Assembly (NCBI GenBank): GCA_034428935.1
Contig: DAOUHB010000194.1
Location: 1-18,909 of the forward strand
Direction: 5' to 3'
Length of the DNA: 18,909 nucleotides
Origin: JAAYZQ01 sp034428935
GTDB lineage: Bacteria; Chloroflexota; Anaerolineae; JAAYZQ01
Shown here: positions 1-7,503 of the stretch, one piece after another
Layout of the letters: every line of letters starts with the position of its first letter
Position numbering within the stretch: the stretch's first letter is position 1
Notes under the pieces: model-generated
Told to the model about the DNA's origin: nothing
The model's database searches: none
What the model saw: the letters and a program-made list of their open reading frames with translations, nothing else
Program-made: the position numbers and the translations under genes

Positions 1-121
1 GTCCGAGTTCTCGACACACAGCGACGACGGAAGTGACGTCTTTGCCGATCCAGTCGTGCAGCGCGCCACGGCCGTCAGCCCCAAGCCCCCGGCCGACAAG
101 GAGGGCCCCGATGAGCGGTAA
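1..121 (+). CDS. C-terminal tail of an upstream gene (partial, function unknown)
   Basis: An open frame enters from the left edge in frame 2 and stops at TAA 119-121. It gives 39 residues, beginning SEFSTHSDDGSDVFADP and ending PPADKEGPDER, an acidic and proline-containing tail with no recognisable domain. By my count 32 of its 39 codons end in G or C, which fits the codon use of the neighbouring genes; frame 1 does much worse and stops at 34-36. Its stop lies 11 bases inside the start of the GH38 gene at 111, which suggests the two genes are co-transcribed and translationally coupled. I cannot name the product. A neighbour in the same sugar operon is likely by position only. A short open frame in GC-rich DNA can also occur by chance. 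Confidence 0.5.
   Translation, partial: SEFSTHSDDGSDVFADPVVQRATAVSPKPPADKEGPDER
98..105 (+). promoter_or_regulatory. Shine-Dalgarno site deciding the start of the first GH38 gene
   Basis: AAGGAGGG sits 5 bases before ATG 111, a near-perfect ribosome binding site. It favours ATG 111 over ATG 33, which has no such site, and over ATG 267, whose nearest purine run (242-251) ends 15 bases upstream. The choice matters because the codons between 111 and 267 are made largely of hairpin repeats. Confidence 0.7.
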
Positions 122-2771
122 GCCCGTCTCCAACCTACCTCCCCTCCCTGCAAGGGAAGGGGGAAATACCTCCCCTCCCCTCGCAGGGGAGGACCCAACG
201 CCTGCGCCTGCGGCCCAAGCGCAGGCGGGCTGGATCGCGCCGGGGGAGAGGTCAACGCCGGTCACCATGCACATGATCGGCAACGCGCACATCGATCCGG
301 TCTGGCTGTGGCAGTGGCCCGAGGGGTTTCACGAGGTGCTGTCCACGTTTCGCTCGGCCCTGGACCGGATGATCGAGTATCCCGACTTTTGCTTCAGCGC
401 CAGCTCGGCGGCCTTTTACGAGTGGGTGGAGCAGGTCGACCCGGCCATGTTCGAAGAAATCCGCGCCCGCGTGGCCGAGGGGCGCTGGGAGATTGTCGGC
501 GGCTGGTGGGTGGAGCCCGACTGCAACGTGCCGGGCGGCGAGTCCTTTGTCCGGCAGGCGCTATACGGCCAGCGCTATTTCCGCCAGAAATTTGGCGTCA
601 CGGCCCGCGTGGGCTTTAACGCCGACAGCTTTGGGCACCACGGCATGCTGCCCCAGATCCTGGCCAAGAGCGGCCTGGCCGCCTACGTCTTTTTGCGGCC
701 CGGCCCCCACGAAAAGGGCCTGCCCGGCCGGCTCTTCTGGTGGGAGTCCGACGACGGCTCGCGGGTCCTCGCCTTTCGCATCCCCTTCGAGTACTGCACC
801 TGGGGCCAGGACCTGGAGAACCACCTGCGCCGCTGCGCGGGCGAGATCAAGGAGCCCCTGACCCACTTCATGAGCTTTTACGGCGTGGGCAACCACGGCG
901 GCGGCCCCACCCGGGACAACATCGAGAGCATCCGCCGCCTGAACGGCGCGCCCGACCTGCCTCGCCTGGCCTTTAGCACCACGACGGCCTTTTTCGAGGC
1001 CGTGGCCGGCGAGGGCTGGCCCCTACCCGTCGTCCACGACGACCTGCAGCACCACGCCAGCGGCTGCTACTCGGCCCACTCGGCGGTCAAGCATTGGAAC
1101 CGCCGGGCCGAGAATGCCCTGCTCCGCGCCGAGAAGTGGTCGGCCGTGGCGCAGTGGGTCGTGGGCCAGCCCTACCCCGCGGACCTGGGCCGCGCCTGGA
1201 AGAACGTGCTATTTAACCAGTTCCACGACGTCCTGGCAGGCACTAGCCTGGAAGCCGCCTACGACGATGCCCAGCACCTGTACGGCGAGTCCATGTCCAT
1301 CGCCGCCCGCGCCCTGAACGCCGCCGTCCAGTCGCTGGCCTGGCGGGTCCGGGTCAAGCCCGGAGAGGCCGCGTCGTTGCCCATCACCGGCCAGGGCGTG
1401 CGGCCCATCGCCGTCTTTAACGCCCACGCGTGGCCCGTGAGCACCCCCGTGGAGCTGGAGATGGGGGACCTGGCCGAGGACGCCGCCCTGGTCGACGACG
1501 AGGGACGCCCCGTGGCCATGCAGCGCGTCCAGTCGCAGGCCACGGCCGGCGGCCGGGTTCGCATCTGCTTCCTGGCCCACCTGCCCGCCCTTGGCTACCG
1601 CGTCTACCGCGTGGTGCCCGGCGACACCCTGGCGGATGGCGGCCCCCCGGCCGGCGGCGCGGACCTGCGGGCCGGCGAGGGGTACCTGGAGAACAGCTGT
1701 CTGCGCCTGGCCTTTGACCCCCTGACCGGCCACCTGGCCAGCCTCTACGACAAGGGGGCCGGCGTCGAGGTGCTGGCCGGCCCGGCCGCCCGGCCAGTCG
1801 TGCTCCACGACCCGGGCGATACCTGGTGCCACAACCTCTTTCGCTTCGACGAGGAGGTAGGCGTCTTTTGCGCGGCGCGCTTCCGCGTCGACGAGATGGG
1901 GCCTGTCAAGGCCGTGCTCCGCGTGGAAAGCTCCTGGGGCGCGTCGCACCTGGTGCAGCGCTTTACCCTCTACCGCGACCTGGACCGCGTCGACGTGCAG
2001 GTGACGATCGACTGGCGCGAGCAGCACAAGGTGCTCAAGCTGCGCTTCCCCGTAAACGTGAAGTACATGAAGGTCACCCACGAGATCCCCTACGGGCGGA
2101 TGGAGCGCTGTGCCAACGGCGAGGAGGAGCCCATCCAGAGCTGGGTGGACATCTCGGGCACGGCCCGCGACGCCGACGTGCCCTACGGCCTCAGCCTGCT
2201 CAACGACGGCAAGTACAGCGTCGACGTCAACGTCCGCGACATCGGGCTGACGGTGCTGCGCAGCCCCATCTATGCCCACCACGTACCGGCCGAGCCCGAG
2301 CCCGGGCGCGACTATACTTTTGTCGACCAGGGCGTGCAGCGCTTTAACTATTCGCTGCTGCCCCACCGCGGCAGTTGGCAGCAGGCCGGGACAGTCCGCC
2401 ACGCCGCGGAGCTGAACCAGCAGGCGGTGGCCCTGTCCGCCAGCCTGGCCGAGGACGACGGCAGGGGCGGCCTGCCCCTCGCCGGCTCGTTCTTGCAGGT
2501 CGAGCCGGACAACGTCCTGGTCACTGTCCTCAAGCAGGCCGAAGATGGCGACGACCTGGTGCTGCGCGCCGTGGAGACCCATGGCCGCGCCACGCCCCGG
2601 GCGACCATCCGCCTGGCGGCCTGGCATGGTGCCCCCGGCGGCGGGCCACGCACGATAGAGGCGGCCTTTGGCCCCAGCGAGATCAAGACCTTCCGCCTGC
2701 CCCGCGATCCCGCCCGGCCCGCCTTCGAGGTGAACCTCCTCGAAGACGCCCTCCAGGGGACTGAAACGTGA
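111..2771 (+). CDS. Alpha-mannosidase, glycoside hydrolase family 38 (short type)
   Basis: The 886 aa product is a GH38 retaining, zinc-dependent alpha-mannosidase that hydrolyses terminal alpha-mannosyl residues. The catalytic domain begins around residue 54 with NAHIDPVWLWQW, supplying zinc ligands His60 and Asp62. The likely nucleophile is Asp172 in FNADSFGHHG, and His372 in NQFHDVLAGTS is the distal zinc ligand. A YGVGNHGGGPT motif lies between them, followed by the middle and C-terminal beta domains typical of the family. It lacks the roughly 240-residue N-terminal domain found in the two other GH38 proteins here. No signal peptide is visible, so it is probably cytoplasmic and acts on imported oligosaccharide or glycoside. 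Residues 1 to about 52 are not family-like and are encoded by hairpin repeats, so the functional start may be ATG 267. Its stop overlaps the GTG of the next gene by 4 bases. Substrate linkage is unknown. Confidence 0.9.
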   Translation: MSGKPVSNLPPLPAREGGNTSPPLAGEDPTPAPAAQAQAGWIAPGERSTPVTMHMIGNAHIDPVWLWQWPEGFHEVLSTFRSALDRMIEYPDFCFSASSAAFYEWVEQVDPAMFEEIRARVAEGRWEIVGGWWVEPDCNVPGGESFVRQALYGQRYFRQKFGVTARVGFNADSFGHHGMLPQILAKSGLAAYVFLRPGPHEKGLPGRLFWWESDDGSRVLAFRIPFEYCTWGQDLENHLRRCAGEIKEPLTHFMSFYGVGNHGGGPTRDNIESIRRLNGAPDLPRLAFSTTTAFFEAVAGEGWPLPVVHDDLQHHASGCYSAHSAVKHWNRRAENALLRAEKWSAVAQWVVGQPYPADLGRAWKNVLFNQFHDVLAGTSLEAAYDDAQHLYGESMSIAARALNAAVQSLAWRVRVKPGEAASLPITGQGVRPIAVFNAHAWPVSTPVELEMGDLAEDAALVDDEGRPVAMQRVQSQATAGGRVRICFLAHLPALGYRVYRVVPGDTLADGGPPAGGADLRAGEGYLENSCLRLAFDPLTGHLASLYDKGAGVEVLAGPAARPVVLHDPGDTWCHNLFRFDEEVGVFCAARFRVDEMGPVKAVLRVESSWGASHLVQRFTLYRDLDRVDVQVTIDWREQHKVLKLRFPVNVKYMKVTHEIPYGRMERCANGEEEPIQSWVDISGTARDADVPYGLSLLNDGKYSVDVNVRDIGLTVLRSPIYAHHVPAEPEPGRDYTFVDQGVQRFNYSLLPHRGSWQQAGTVRHAAELNQQAVALSASLAEDDGRGGLPLAGSFLQVEPDNVLVTVLKQAEDGDDLVLRAVETHGRATPRATIRLAAWHGAPGGGPRTIEAAFGPSEIKTFRLPRDPARPAFEVNLLEDALQGTET
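141..227 (+). repeat. Cluster of three hairpin-forming repeats at the 5' end of the GH38 gene
   Basis: Three inverted repeats follow each other. The first pairs CCCCTCCCT (141-149) with AGGGAAGGGG (153-162), with one bulge. The second pairs CCTCCCCT (174-181) with AGGGGAGG (185-192) perfectly around a 3-base loop. The third pairs CGCCTGCGC (199-207) with GCGCAGGCG (219-227) perfectly around 11 bases. The first two share a CCTCCCCTCCC core and look like copies of one palindromic element. In the reading frame they encode PPLPAREGG and SPPLAGED, a pattern seen when intergenic GC-rich palindromes are translated. They lie between the ribosome binding site and the conserved catalytic domain. Confidence 0.7.
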
Positions 2772-5398
2772 AACAGCCGCTGATGGCGACGACCATTTCC
2801 CTCGACGGCAGCGACTGGCTGTGCAAACCCTACGTCGGCCTGGATTGGGTGTGGCGCGACGCGGAAAAGCCGGGCAGCCGGGATCGCCTCGGCTGGCTGC
2901 CGGCGACGGTTCCCGGCAGCGTGCAGCACGATCTGTGGCAGGCGGGCGAGATTGCCAGCCCCTACGTCGAGCGCAACACGCTCCTGGCCGAGTGGGCATC
3001 CCAGCGCACCTGGCTGTACAAGAAGCGCTTTACGGTGGGGCCGGAGCACCGGGGCCGGCGCATCCGCCTGCGCTTCGAAGGCGTCGACTACGAGGCCGGC
3101 TTTTACCTCAACGGCGAGAAGCTGGGCGAGCATCGCAGCATGTTCACGCCCGCTAACTTTGAGGTCGGCGACCGGCTGCGCTTTGGCGACGAGAACCTCC
3201 TCGCCGTGGTCCTGGAGCCCGCGCCCGTGGAACAGCCCCAGGTGGGCCGCACGAGCCTGGTGCGCACCCTGAAGACGCGGATGAACTACTGGTGGGACTT
3301 TTGCCCGCGCCTGGTGCACCTGGGCATCTGGGACAGCGTGTGCCTGGAGATCAGCGGCGCGGTGCGCATCGAGGACGCCTGGGTGCGCCCCCACCTGGGC
3401 GAGGGCCTGGACGGGGCCATAGTCCGGGTGCAGGTGGACCTCTCGGCCGGCCGGCCGGCCCGGGCGGCCGTCAAGGTGATCATCCGCGACCCCGAAGGCC
3501 GCGTCGTGGCCCGCGACGCCGGGGAGCAGGAGCTGGGGGCCGGCGCCGGCCGCTTTGCCACGACCCTGGATGTCGCCCAGCCGCACCTGTGGTGGCCCAA
3601 CGGCTGTGGCGAGCAGCCCCTCTACCACGCCGAGATCCGCGTCGTCGACCTGGACGAGCCCGCGACGCCGTCCGACGAGCGGCGGGTGCCCTTTGGGCTG
3701 CGCCGCCTGGAGTGGGTGTCCAACGATGCCCGCCCGGCAGGCGAGGCCCGGCCCTATACCCTCGTGGTCAATGGCCGGAAGGTCTACCTCAAGGGCTGGA
3801 ACTGGGTGCCCATGGACCTGCTCTACGGCCCCGAGCGCCCCGCCAAGCTGGAGTGGCTCCTCGACCTGGCCCGCTCCGCCCACGTAAACCTGCTTCGCGT
3901 CTGGGGCGGCGGCCTGATTGAGAGGGAGGCCTTTTACGAGCGCTGCGACCGCCTGGGCATCCTGGTCTGGCAGGAGTTCATCCAGTCCAGCTCGGGCATC
4001 GAGAACGTGGCGCCCGACGACCCGACCTTCGTGGCCATGCTCGCCGCCGAGGCGCGGCAAATCGTGGCCCGCAAGCGCAACCACCCCTCCCTGGCCATCT
4101 GGTGCGGCGGCAACGAGCTGAGCACGGCCGATGGCCGCCCCCTCGACGACGACCACCCGGCCCTGGTCGCCCTGGCCGCCGCCGTCCGGGAGCAGGACCC
4201 GGACCGGCCGTGGCTGCCCACCTCGCCCTCGGGGCCCGAGTTCAACAACTGCCTGGAGGTCCTTGACAGGAATCCAGGGGGCATGCACGACGTCCACGGC
4301 CCCTGGGAGCACCAGGGCCTGGAGGGCCATTTCACCCTCTACAACCGGGGCGCCTCCCTCCTCCACTCCGAGTTCGGCGTGGAAGGCATCACCAACCGGC
4401 GTACCCTGGACGCCACCATCCCGCCCGACCGGCAATGGCCCGTCAGCCTGGACAACCCGGCCTGGTTCCACCTGGGTGCCTGGTGGCTCAAGGAGGGCAC
4501 GCTCCGCGCCGCCTTTGGCCACCTGCCCGACGTGGGCACCACCGTGCGCGCCGCGCAGTTCCTCCAGGCCGACGGCCTGCGCTACGCCGTGGAGGCCGAC
4601 CGCCGGCGCAAGTATCACAACAGCGGCAGCCTGCCCTGGCAGTTCAACGAGCCCTACCCCATGGCGGCTTGCACCTCGGCCGTCGACTATTACGCGCGGC
4701 CCAAGCCGGCCTACTATGCCGTGGCCGCGGCCTACGAGCCGGTGCACGTCTCGGCCCGCTTTGACCGGCAGGCGTGGGCCGGCCACGAGACCTTCCAGGC
4801 CGAAGCATGGGCCAACAACTCGCGCCAGGAGGACTTGCCGGCGACGCTTGACCTGGCCCTTTTCGGCCTGGGCGGCCGGCGGTACGCCAGCCGTTCCCTG
4901 CCCGTGACCTGCCCGGCCAACGCCGCGGCCCGTCTGGGCGGTATCTCCCACGCCCTGGCGGCCATGGACGACGAGGTGTTCTTCCTGGACCTGTGCCTCA
5001 CCGGCACGGACGGCGAAGCTCTGTCGCGCAACCGCTACCTATTTGTCCGGGGCGCGAGCCTGGCGCCGCTCCTGTTGGCGCCCGCCACCCGCCTGGTGGC
5101 GTGCGTCGCCCCCGCATCGCCCGTACCGGACAACGCCCCGACAAGGGCGGAGCCGCCCGACGTTCGGGATTGGCTGGTGACGGTCCGCAACGCGGGCGCC
5201 ACCGCGGCTCTCATGGTCTGGCTGGAAGACGCCCGCGACGTGCACGTCGCGGGCCATGCCGCCATCGCCGACAACTATTTCTGCCTCTTGCCTGGTGAGG
5301 CCCGCCAGGTGCCGGTCACCTGGCACGGCGTGGCGCCGGAGGACCGGCGGCTGGAGGTCGCCGGCTGGAATACGCCGGTATTAGAGTTATGTCTATGA
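2768..5398 (+). CDS. Beta-mannosidase, glycoside hydrolase family 2
   Basis: The 876 aa product is a GH2 retaining beta-mannosidase that removes terminal beta-1,4-mannose, for example from mannan or N-glycan core fragments. It opens with the sugar-binding jelly-roll domain (about residues 6-190, with WLPATVPGSVQHDL), then an Ig-like domain containing HLWWPNGCGEQPLY, then a TIM barrel from about 330 (KGWNWVPMDLLYG, LRVWGGG). Glu450 in WCGGNE is the acid/base and Glu535 in HSEFGVEG is the nucleophile. C-terminal beta domains follow. GTG 2768 is chosen because AGGGGA (2755-2760) precedes it by 7 bases and it overlaps the previous stop as GTGA. ATG 2783 is a possible alternative. No signal peptide is seen. 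A dyad-rich, proline-rich segment around 5120-5160 lies between the last beta domains and may be a recent insertion. Family is certain; mannosidase specificity rests on overall resemblance and context. Confidence 0.9.
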   Translation: MKQPLMATTISLDGSDWLCKPYVGLDWVWRDAEKPGSRDRLGWLPATVPGSVQHDLWQAGEIASPYVERNTLLAEWASQRTWLYKKRFTVGPEHRGRRIRLRFEGVDYEAGFYLNGEKLGEHRSMFTPANFEVGDRLRFGDENLLAVVLEPAPVEQPQVGRTSLVRTLKTRMNYWWDFCPRLVHLGIWDSVCLEISGAVRIEDAWVRPHLGEGLDGAIVRVQVDLSAGRPARAAVKVIIRDPEGRVVARDAGEQELGAGAGRFATTLDVAQPHLWWPNGCGEQPLYHAEIRVVDLDEPATPSDERRVPFGLRRLEWVSNDARPAGEARPYTLVVNGRKVYLKGWNWVPMDLLYGPERPAKLEWLLDLARSAHVNLLRVWGGGLIEREAFYERCDRLGILVWQEFIQSSSGIENVAPDDPTFVAMLAAEARQIVARKRNHPSLAIWCGGNELSTADGRPLDDDHPALVALAAAVREQDPDRPWLPTSPSGPEFNNCLEVLDRNPGGMHDVHGPWEHQGLEGHFTLYNRGASLLHSEFGVEGITNRRTLDATIPPDRQWPVSLDNPAWFHLGAWWLKEGTLRAAFGHLPDVGTTVRAAQFLQADGLRYAVEADRRRKYHNSGSLPWQFNEPYPMAACTSAVDYYARPKPAYYAVAAAYEPVHVSARFDRQAWAGHETFQAEAWANNSRQEDLPATLDLALFGLGGRRYASRSLPVTCPANAAARLGGISHALAAMDDEVFFLDLCLTGTDGEALSRNRYLFVRGASLAPLLLAPATRLVACVAPASPVPDNAPTRAEPPDVRDWLVTVRNAGATAALMVWLEDARDVHVAGHAAIADNYFCLLPGEARQVPVTWHGVAPEDRRLEVAGWNTPVLELCL

Positions 5399-5538
5399 CC
5401 GTAGAGGTGGCCTGCCGCATGGTCCTCGCCGCCCTGGCCGCCGGCCCGGGGCTGCGGCCGGCGGGGCCCGGGGCCGCGGCCGTCGCAGGCTCTTTGGAGA
5501 ACGCGGGCTACCGGCCCCGCAGGAGGCAGGCCAGATGA
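5395..5538 (+). CDS. Possible small protein (47 aa) coupled to both neighbours
   Basis: This short frame starts at ATG 5395, overlapping the beta-mannosidase stop as ATGA. It ends at TGA 5536-5538, overlapping the ATG of the next kinase gene, again as ATGA. An in-frame ATG at 5389 would make it 49 aa. The product begins MTVEVACRMVLAALAAG, continues as an Ala/Gly/Pro-rich stretch, and ends in a basic tail (YRPRRRQAR). I recognise no family. A short hydrophobic helix near the N-terminus is possible but weak. No clear ribosome binding site precedes 5389 or 5395, so translation would depend on re-initiation after the upstream stop. The double overlap mirrors other junctions in this operon and supports a real gene. 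Against it, the same bases hold a strong hairpin and GC-rich DNA opens frames easily. It could instead be a non-coding intercistronic spacer. Confidence 0.35.
   Translation: MTVEVACRMVLAALAAGPGLRPAGPGAAAVAGSLENAGYRPRRRQAR
5438..5464 (+). other. Intercistronic hairpin between beta-mannosidase and kinase genes
   Basis: CCGCCGGCC (5438-5446) pairs perfectly with GGCCGGCGG (5456-5464) around a 9-base loop, giving a 9-bp all-GC stem. No T-run follows, so it is not an intrinsic terminator. It could stabilise or process the polycistronic message and so set different levels of the hydrolases and the kinase downstream. It lies inside the possible 47 aa ORF. Confidence 0.5.
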
Positions 5539-6845
5539 AGATGGGCGTCGTCGCCGACGACATCACGGGCGCCAACGACATCGGCATCATGTTCGCCCGG
5601 TCGGGCTACCTGGTCCACGTCTACACCTGGGACCCGGCGGCTCCCTTTCGCCACGAAGAGGGCCTGCACTTGCCCGACGTGGCCATCCTGAACACCAACT
5701 CGCGCCTCGACCCCGCCGGGCTGGCCTACGACAAGGTCCAGGCGGCCACCCGCCAATTGCAGGCCGCCGGCTGCCGGCAGTTCTTTAACAAGACCTGCTC
5801 CGTGTTCCGGGGCAACATCGGAGCGGAATTCGACTCCATGCTCGATGCCCTGGAGCAAGAGTTTGCCCTCGTCGTCCTGGGCTTTCCCAGGAATGGGCGG
5901 TTGACCATCGACGGCGTGCATTATGTCCATGGCGTGCGCCTGGAAGAGTCCGAGTTCCGCAACGACCCGGTGCACCCCATGACCCGCTCGAACCTGGTCG
6001 AGATCCTTGGGTCGCAGACGCGGCGCCGGGTGGCGCGCATCGGCCACGACGTCGTGGAACGGGGGCCAGCGGCGCTGCGCCGCGAGATCGCCGCCATGCG
6101 CTCCGGCTGCAACTATCTCATCCTGGACGTGGCGGACCAGGAAGCCCTGGAGACCATCGCCCGGGCGGCCTGGGACTATCCGGTCCTGTGTGGCAGCTCG
6201 GCCCTGGCCGAGGAGCTGCCTGCCGCCTGGGAGCCGGTCTATCCCAGGTCTGTGGGCCGGCAAGACTTCGAGGCGGCGGCCGTGCTGCCCGCGGCTGCGC
6301 CCGCCGCCGTGCTGTGCGTAGCCGGCAGCCTCATGCCCCAGACCCTGGCCCAGATCCGCCACCTGTCCGCCCGGGGCGTCCCGGCCCTGGAGCTGGACAC
6401 CCTGCGCCTCTTTGACGGCGACGAGCGCCGGGCCGCCCTGGAAACCCTGGACCGGGAGCTTGGCGCCTACCTCCTGGCCGGCCGCGACGCCCTGCTCTAT
6501 GCGGCCAACAGCCCGGAGACCGTGGCCCGCACCCGCGCCGCGGGCCGGGCCCGCGGCCTGTCGCTGAGCGAGGTCTCGCGCCTGGTCTCCGGGGCGCTGG
6601 CCGAGCTCGCCGCCGGCCTGGCCGCCCGGGCCGGGCTAGCCCGCCTGGTCGTCGCCGGCGGCGAGACGTCGGCCGCCGTGTGCGCCCGCCTGGGCGTGGA
6701 TGCCGTGCGCGTCTGGCGCGAGATCCAACCCGGCCTGCCATCGTGCATATCCCTGGGCTCGCCGCCCCTGCTCCTGGTGCTGAAATCGGGCAGCTTTGGC
6801 ACCGCCGATTTCCTGGAGCAGGCCGTCGCCCATTTGAAAGAGTGA
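5535..6845 (+). CDS. Four-carbon acid sugar kinase family protein (DUF1537, OtnK/DtnK-like)
   Basis: The 436 aa product belongs to the two-domain DUF1537 kinase family, whose studied members phosphorylate D-threonate or D-erythronate-type sugar acids with ATP. The N-terminal substrate domain shows VVADDITGAND (from residue 5) and KTCSVFRGNIGAEF (from Lys86). The C-terminal nucleotide domain shows AGGETSAAV (Gly375-Ser379) and LKSGSFG (Lys417). Canonical members usually have KTDST or KIDST at residue 86 onward; here Asp is replaced by Cys88, so the substrate may differ from the characterised enzymes. AGGAGG (5521-5526), 8 bases before ATG 5535, fixes the start. It sits 7 bases upstream of the SIS isomerase gene, suggesting the two act in one pathway on a phosphorylated sugar or sugar acid. 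Family assignment is firm; the substrate is not known. Confidence 0.85.
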   Translation: MKMGVVADDITGANDIGIMFARSGYLVHVYTWDPAAPFRHEEGLHLPDVAILNTNSRLDPAGLAYDKVQAATRQLQAAGCRQFFNKTCSVFRGNIGAEFDSMLDALEQEFALVVLGFPRNGRLTIDGVHYVHGVRLEESEFRNDPVHPMTRSNLVEILGSQTRRRVARIGHDVVERGPAALRREIAAMRSGCNYLILDVADQEALETIARAAWDYPVLCGSSALAEELPAAWEPVYPRSVGRQDFEAAAVLPAAAPAAVLCVAGSLMPQTLAQIRHLSARGVPALELDTLRLFDGDERRAALETLDRELGAYLLAGRDALLYAANSPETVARTRAAGRARGLSLSEVSRLVSGALAELAAGLAARAGLARLVVAGGETSAAVCARLGVDAVRVWREIQPGLPSCISLGSPPLLLVLKSGSFGTADFLEQAVAHLKE

Positions 6846-6852
6846 TGGAAGA

Positions 6853-7503
6853 ATGGATGATACCTTTGATTTTCTCTGCGAGCAGGTGCCCGAGCTGGCA
6901 CCCTGCCTGCCCAAACTGGAACGCGCCTTTGACCTGCTGTCCCGCGCCTTTCGCGAGGGCGGCAAGCTCCTGGTGTGTGGTAACGGCGGCAGCGCCGCCG
7001 ACAGCGAGCACATCGTGGGCGAGCTGATGAAGGGCTTTGACCGGCGCCGGGCTCTGTCCCGCACCGAGCGCGAGCACCTGCACGCCCTCTATGCCCGGGA
7101 GGGCCGTTACCTGGCCGAGCACCTCCAGGGGGCGCTACCCGCCATCTCCCTGACGAGCCAGACGTCCCTCATCACCGCCGTGGCCAACGACACGGCGGCC
7201 GAGATGGTCTTTGCCCAGCAGGTGTACGGCTACGGCCGGCCCGGCGACGTGCTCCTGGCCATCAGCACCTCGGGCAACTCCCGGAACGTGCTCCACGCCC
7301 TGCGCGTGGCCCGCGCCGCGGGCGTGGCGACCGTCGGGCTGACGGGGCCCGGCGGCGGGGAGATGGCCGCCCTGTGCGACGTAGCGCTGTGCGTCCCGCC
7401 AGGGGCCACCCGCCCGGGCGACACGGCCGAGATCCAGCGCGCCCACCAGGCGCTGTACCACGCCCTGTGCCGCAAGCTGGAGGAAGAGTTTTTCTCACGA
7501 TGA
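6853..7503 (+). CDS. SIS-domain sugar isomerase, phosphoheptose isomerase (GmhA)-like
   Basis: The 216 aa single SIS-domain protein resembles GmhA, which interconverts sedoheptulose 7-phosphate and a heptose 7-phosphate. CGNGGSAA (Cys42-Ala49) and ISTSGNSRN are the phosphate-binding loops. Glu57 in VGELMKGF matches the position of the GmhA catalytic Glu, and the C-terminal DTAEIQRAHQALYHALC (His198, His203) matches its catalytic His region. Between Glu57 and PAISLT there is an approximately 35-residue segment, longer than in E. coli GmhA and typical of a separate subfamily found beside sugar kinases. No heptose or LPS genes accompany it, so a catabolic ketose/aldose phosphate isomerase is more likely than an LPS role. 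ATG 6853 follows the kinase stop by 7 bases. The stop overlaps the ROK kinase start by 4 bases. Confidence 0.8.
   Translation: MDDTFDFLCEQVPELAPCLPKLERAFDLLSRAFREGGKLLVCGNGGSAADSEHIVGELMKGFDRRRALSRTEREHLHALYAREGRYLAEHLQGALPAISLTSQTSLITAVANDTAAEMVFAQQVYGYGRPGDVLLAISTSGNSRNVLHALRVARAAGVATVGLTGPGGGEMAALCDVALCVPPGATRPGDTAEIQRAHQALYHALCRKLEEEFFSR

Noticed and set aside
33..110. Longer N-terminus for the first GH38 gene starting at ATG 33
   Set aside because: No ribosome binding site, and it would overlap far into the upstream coding tail. AAGGAGGG before ATG 111 is far better.
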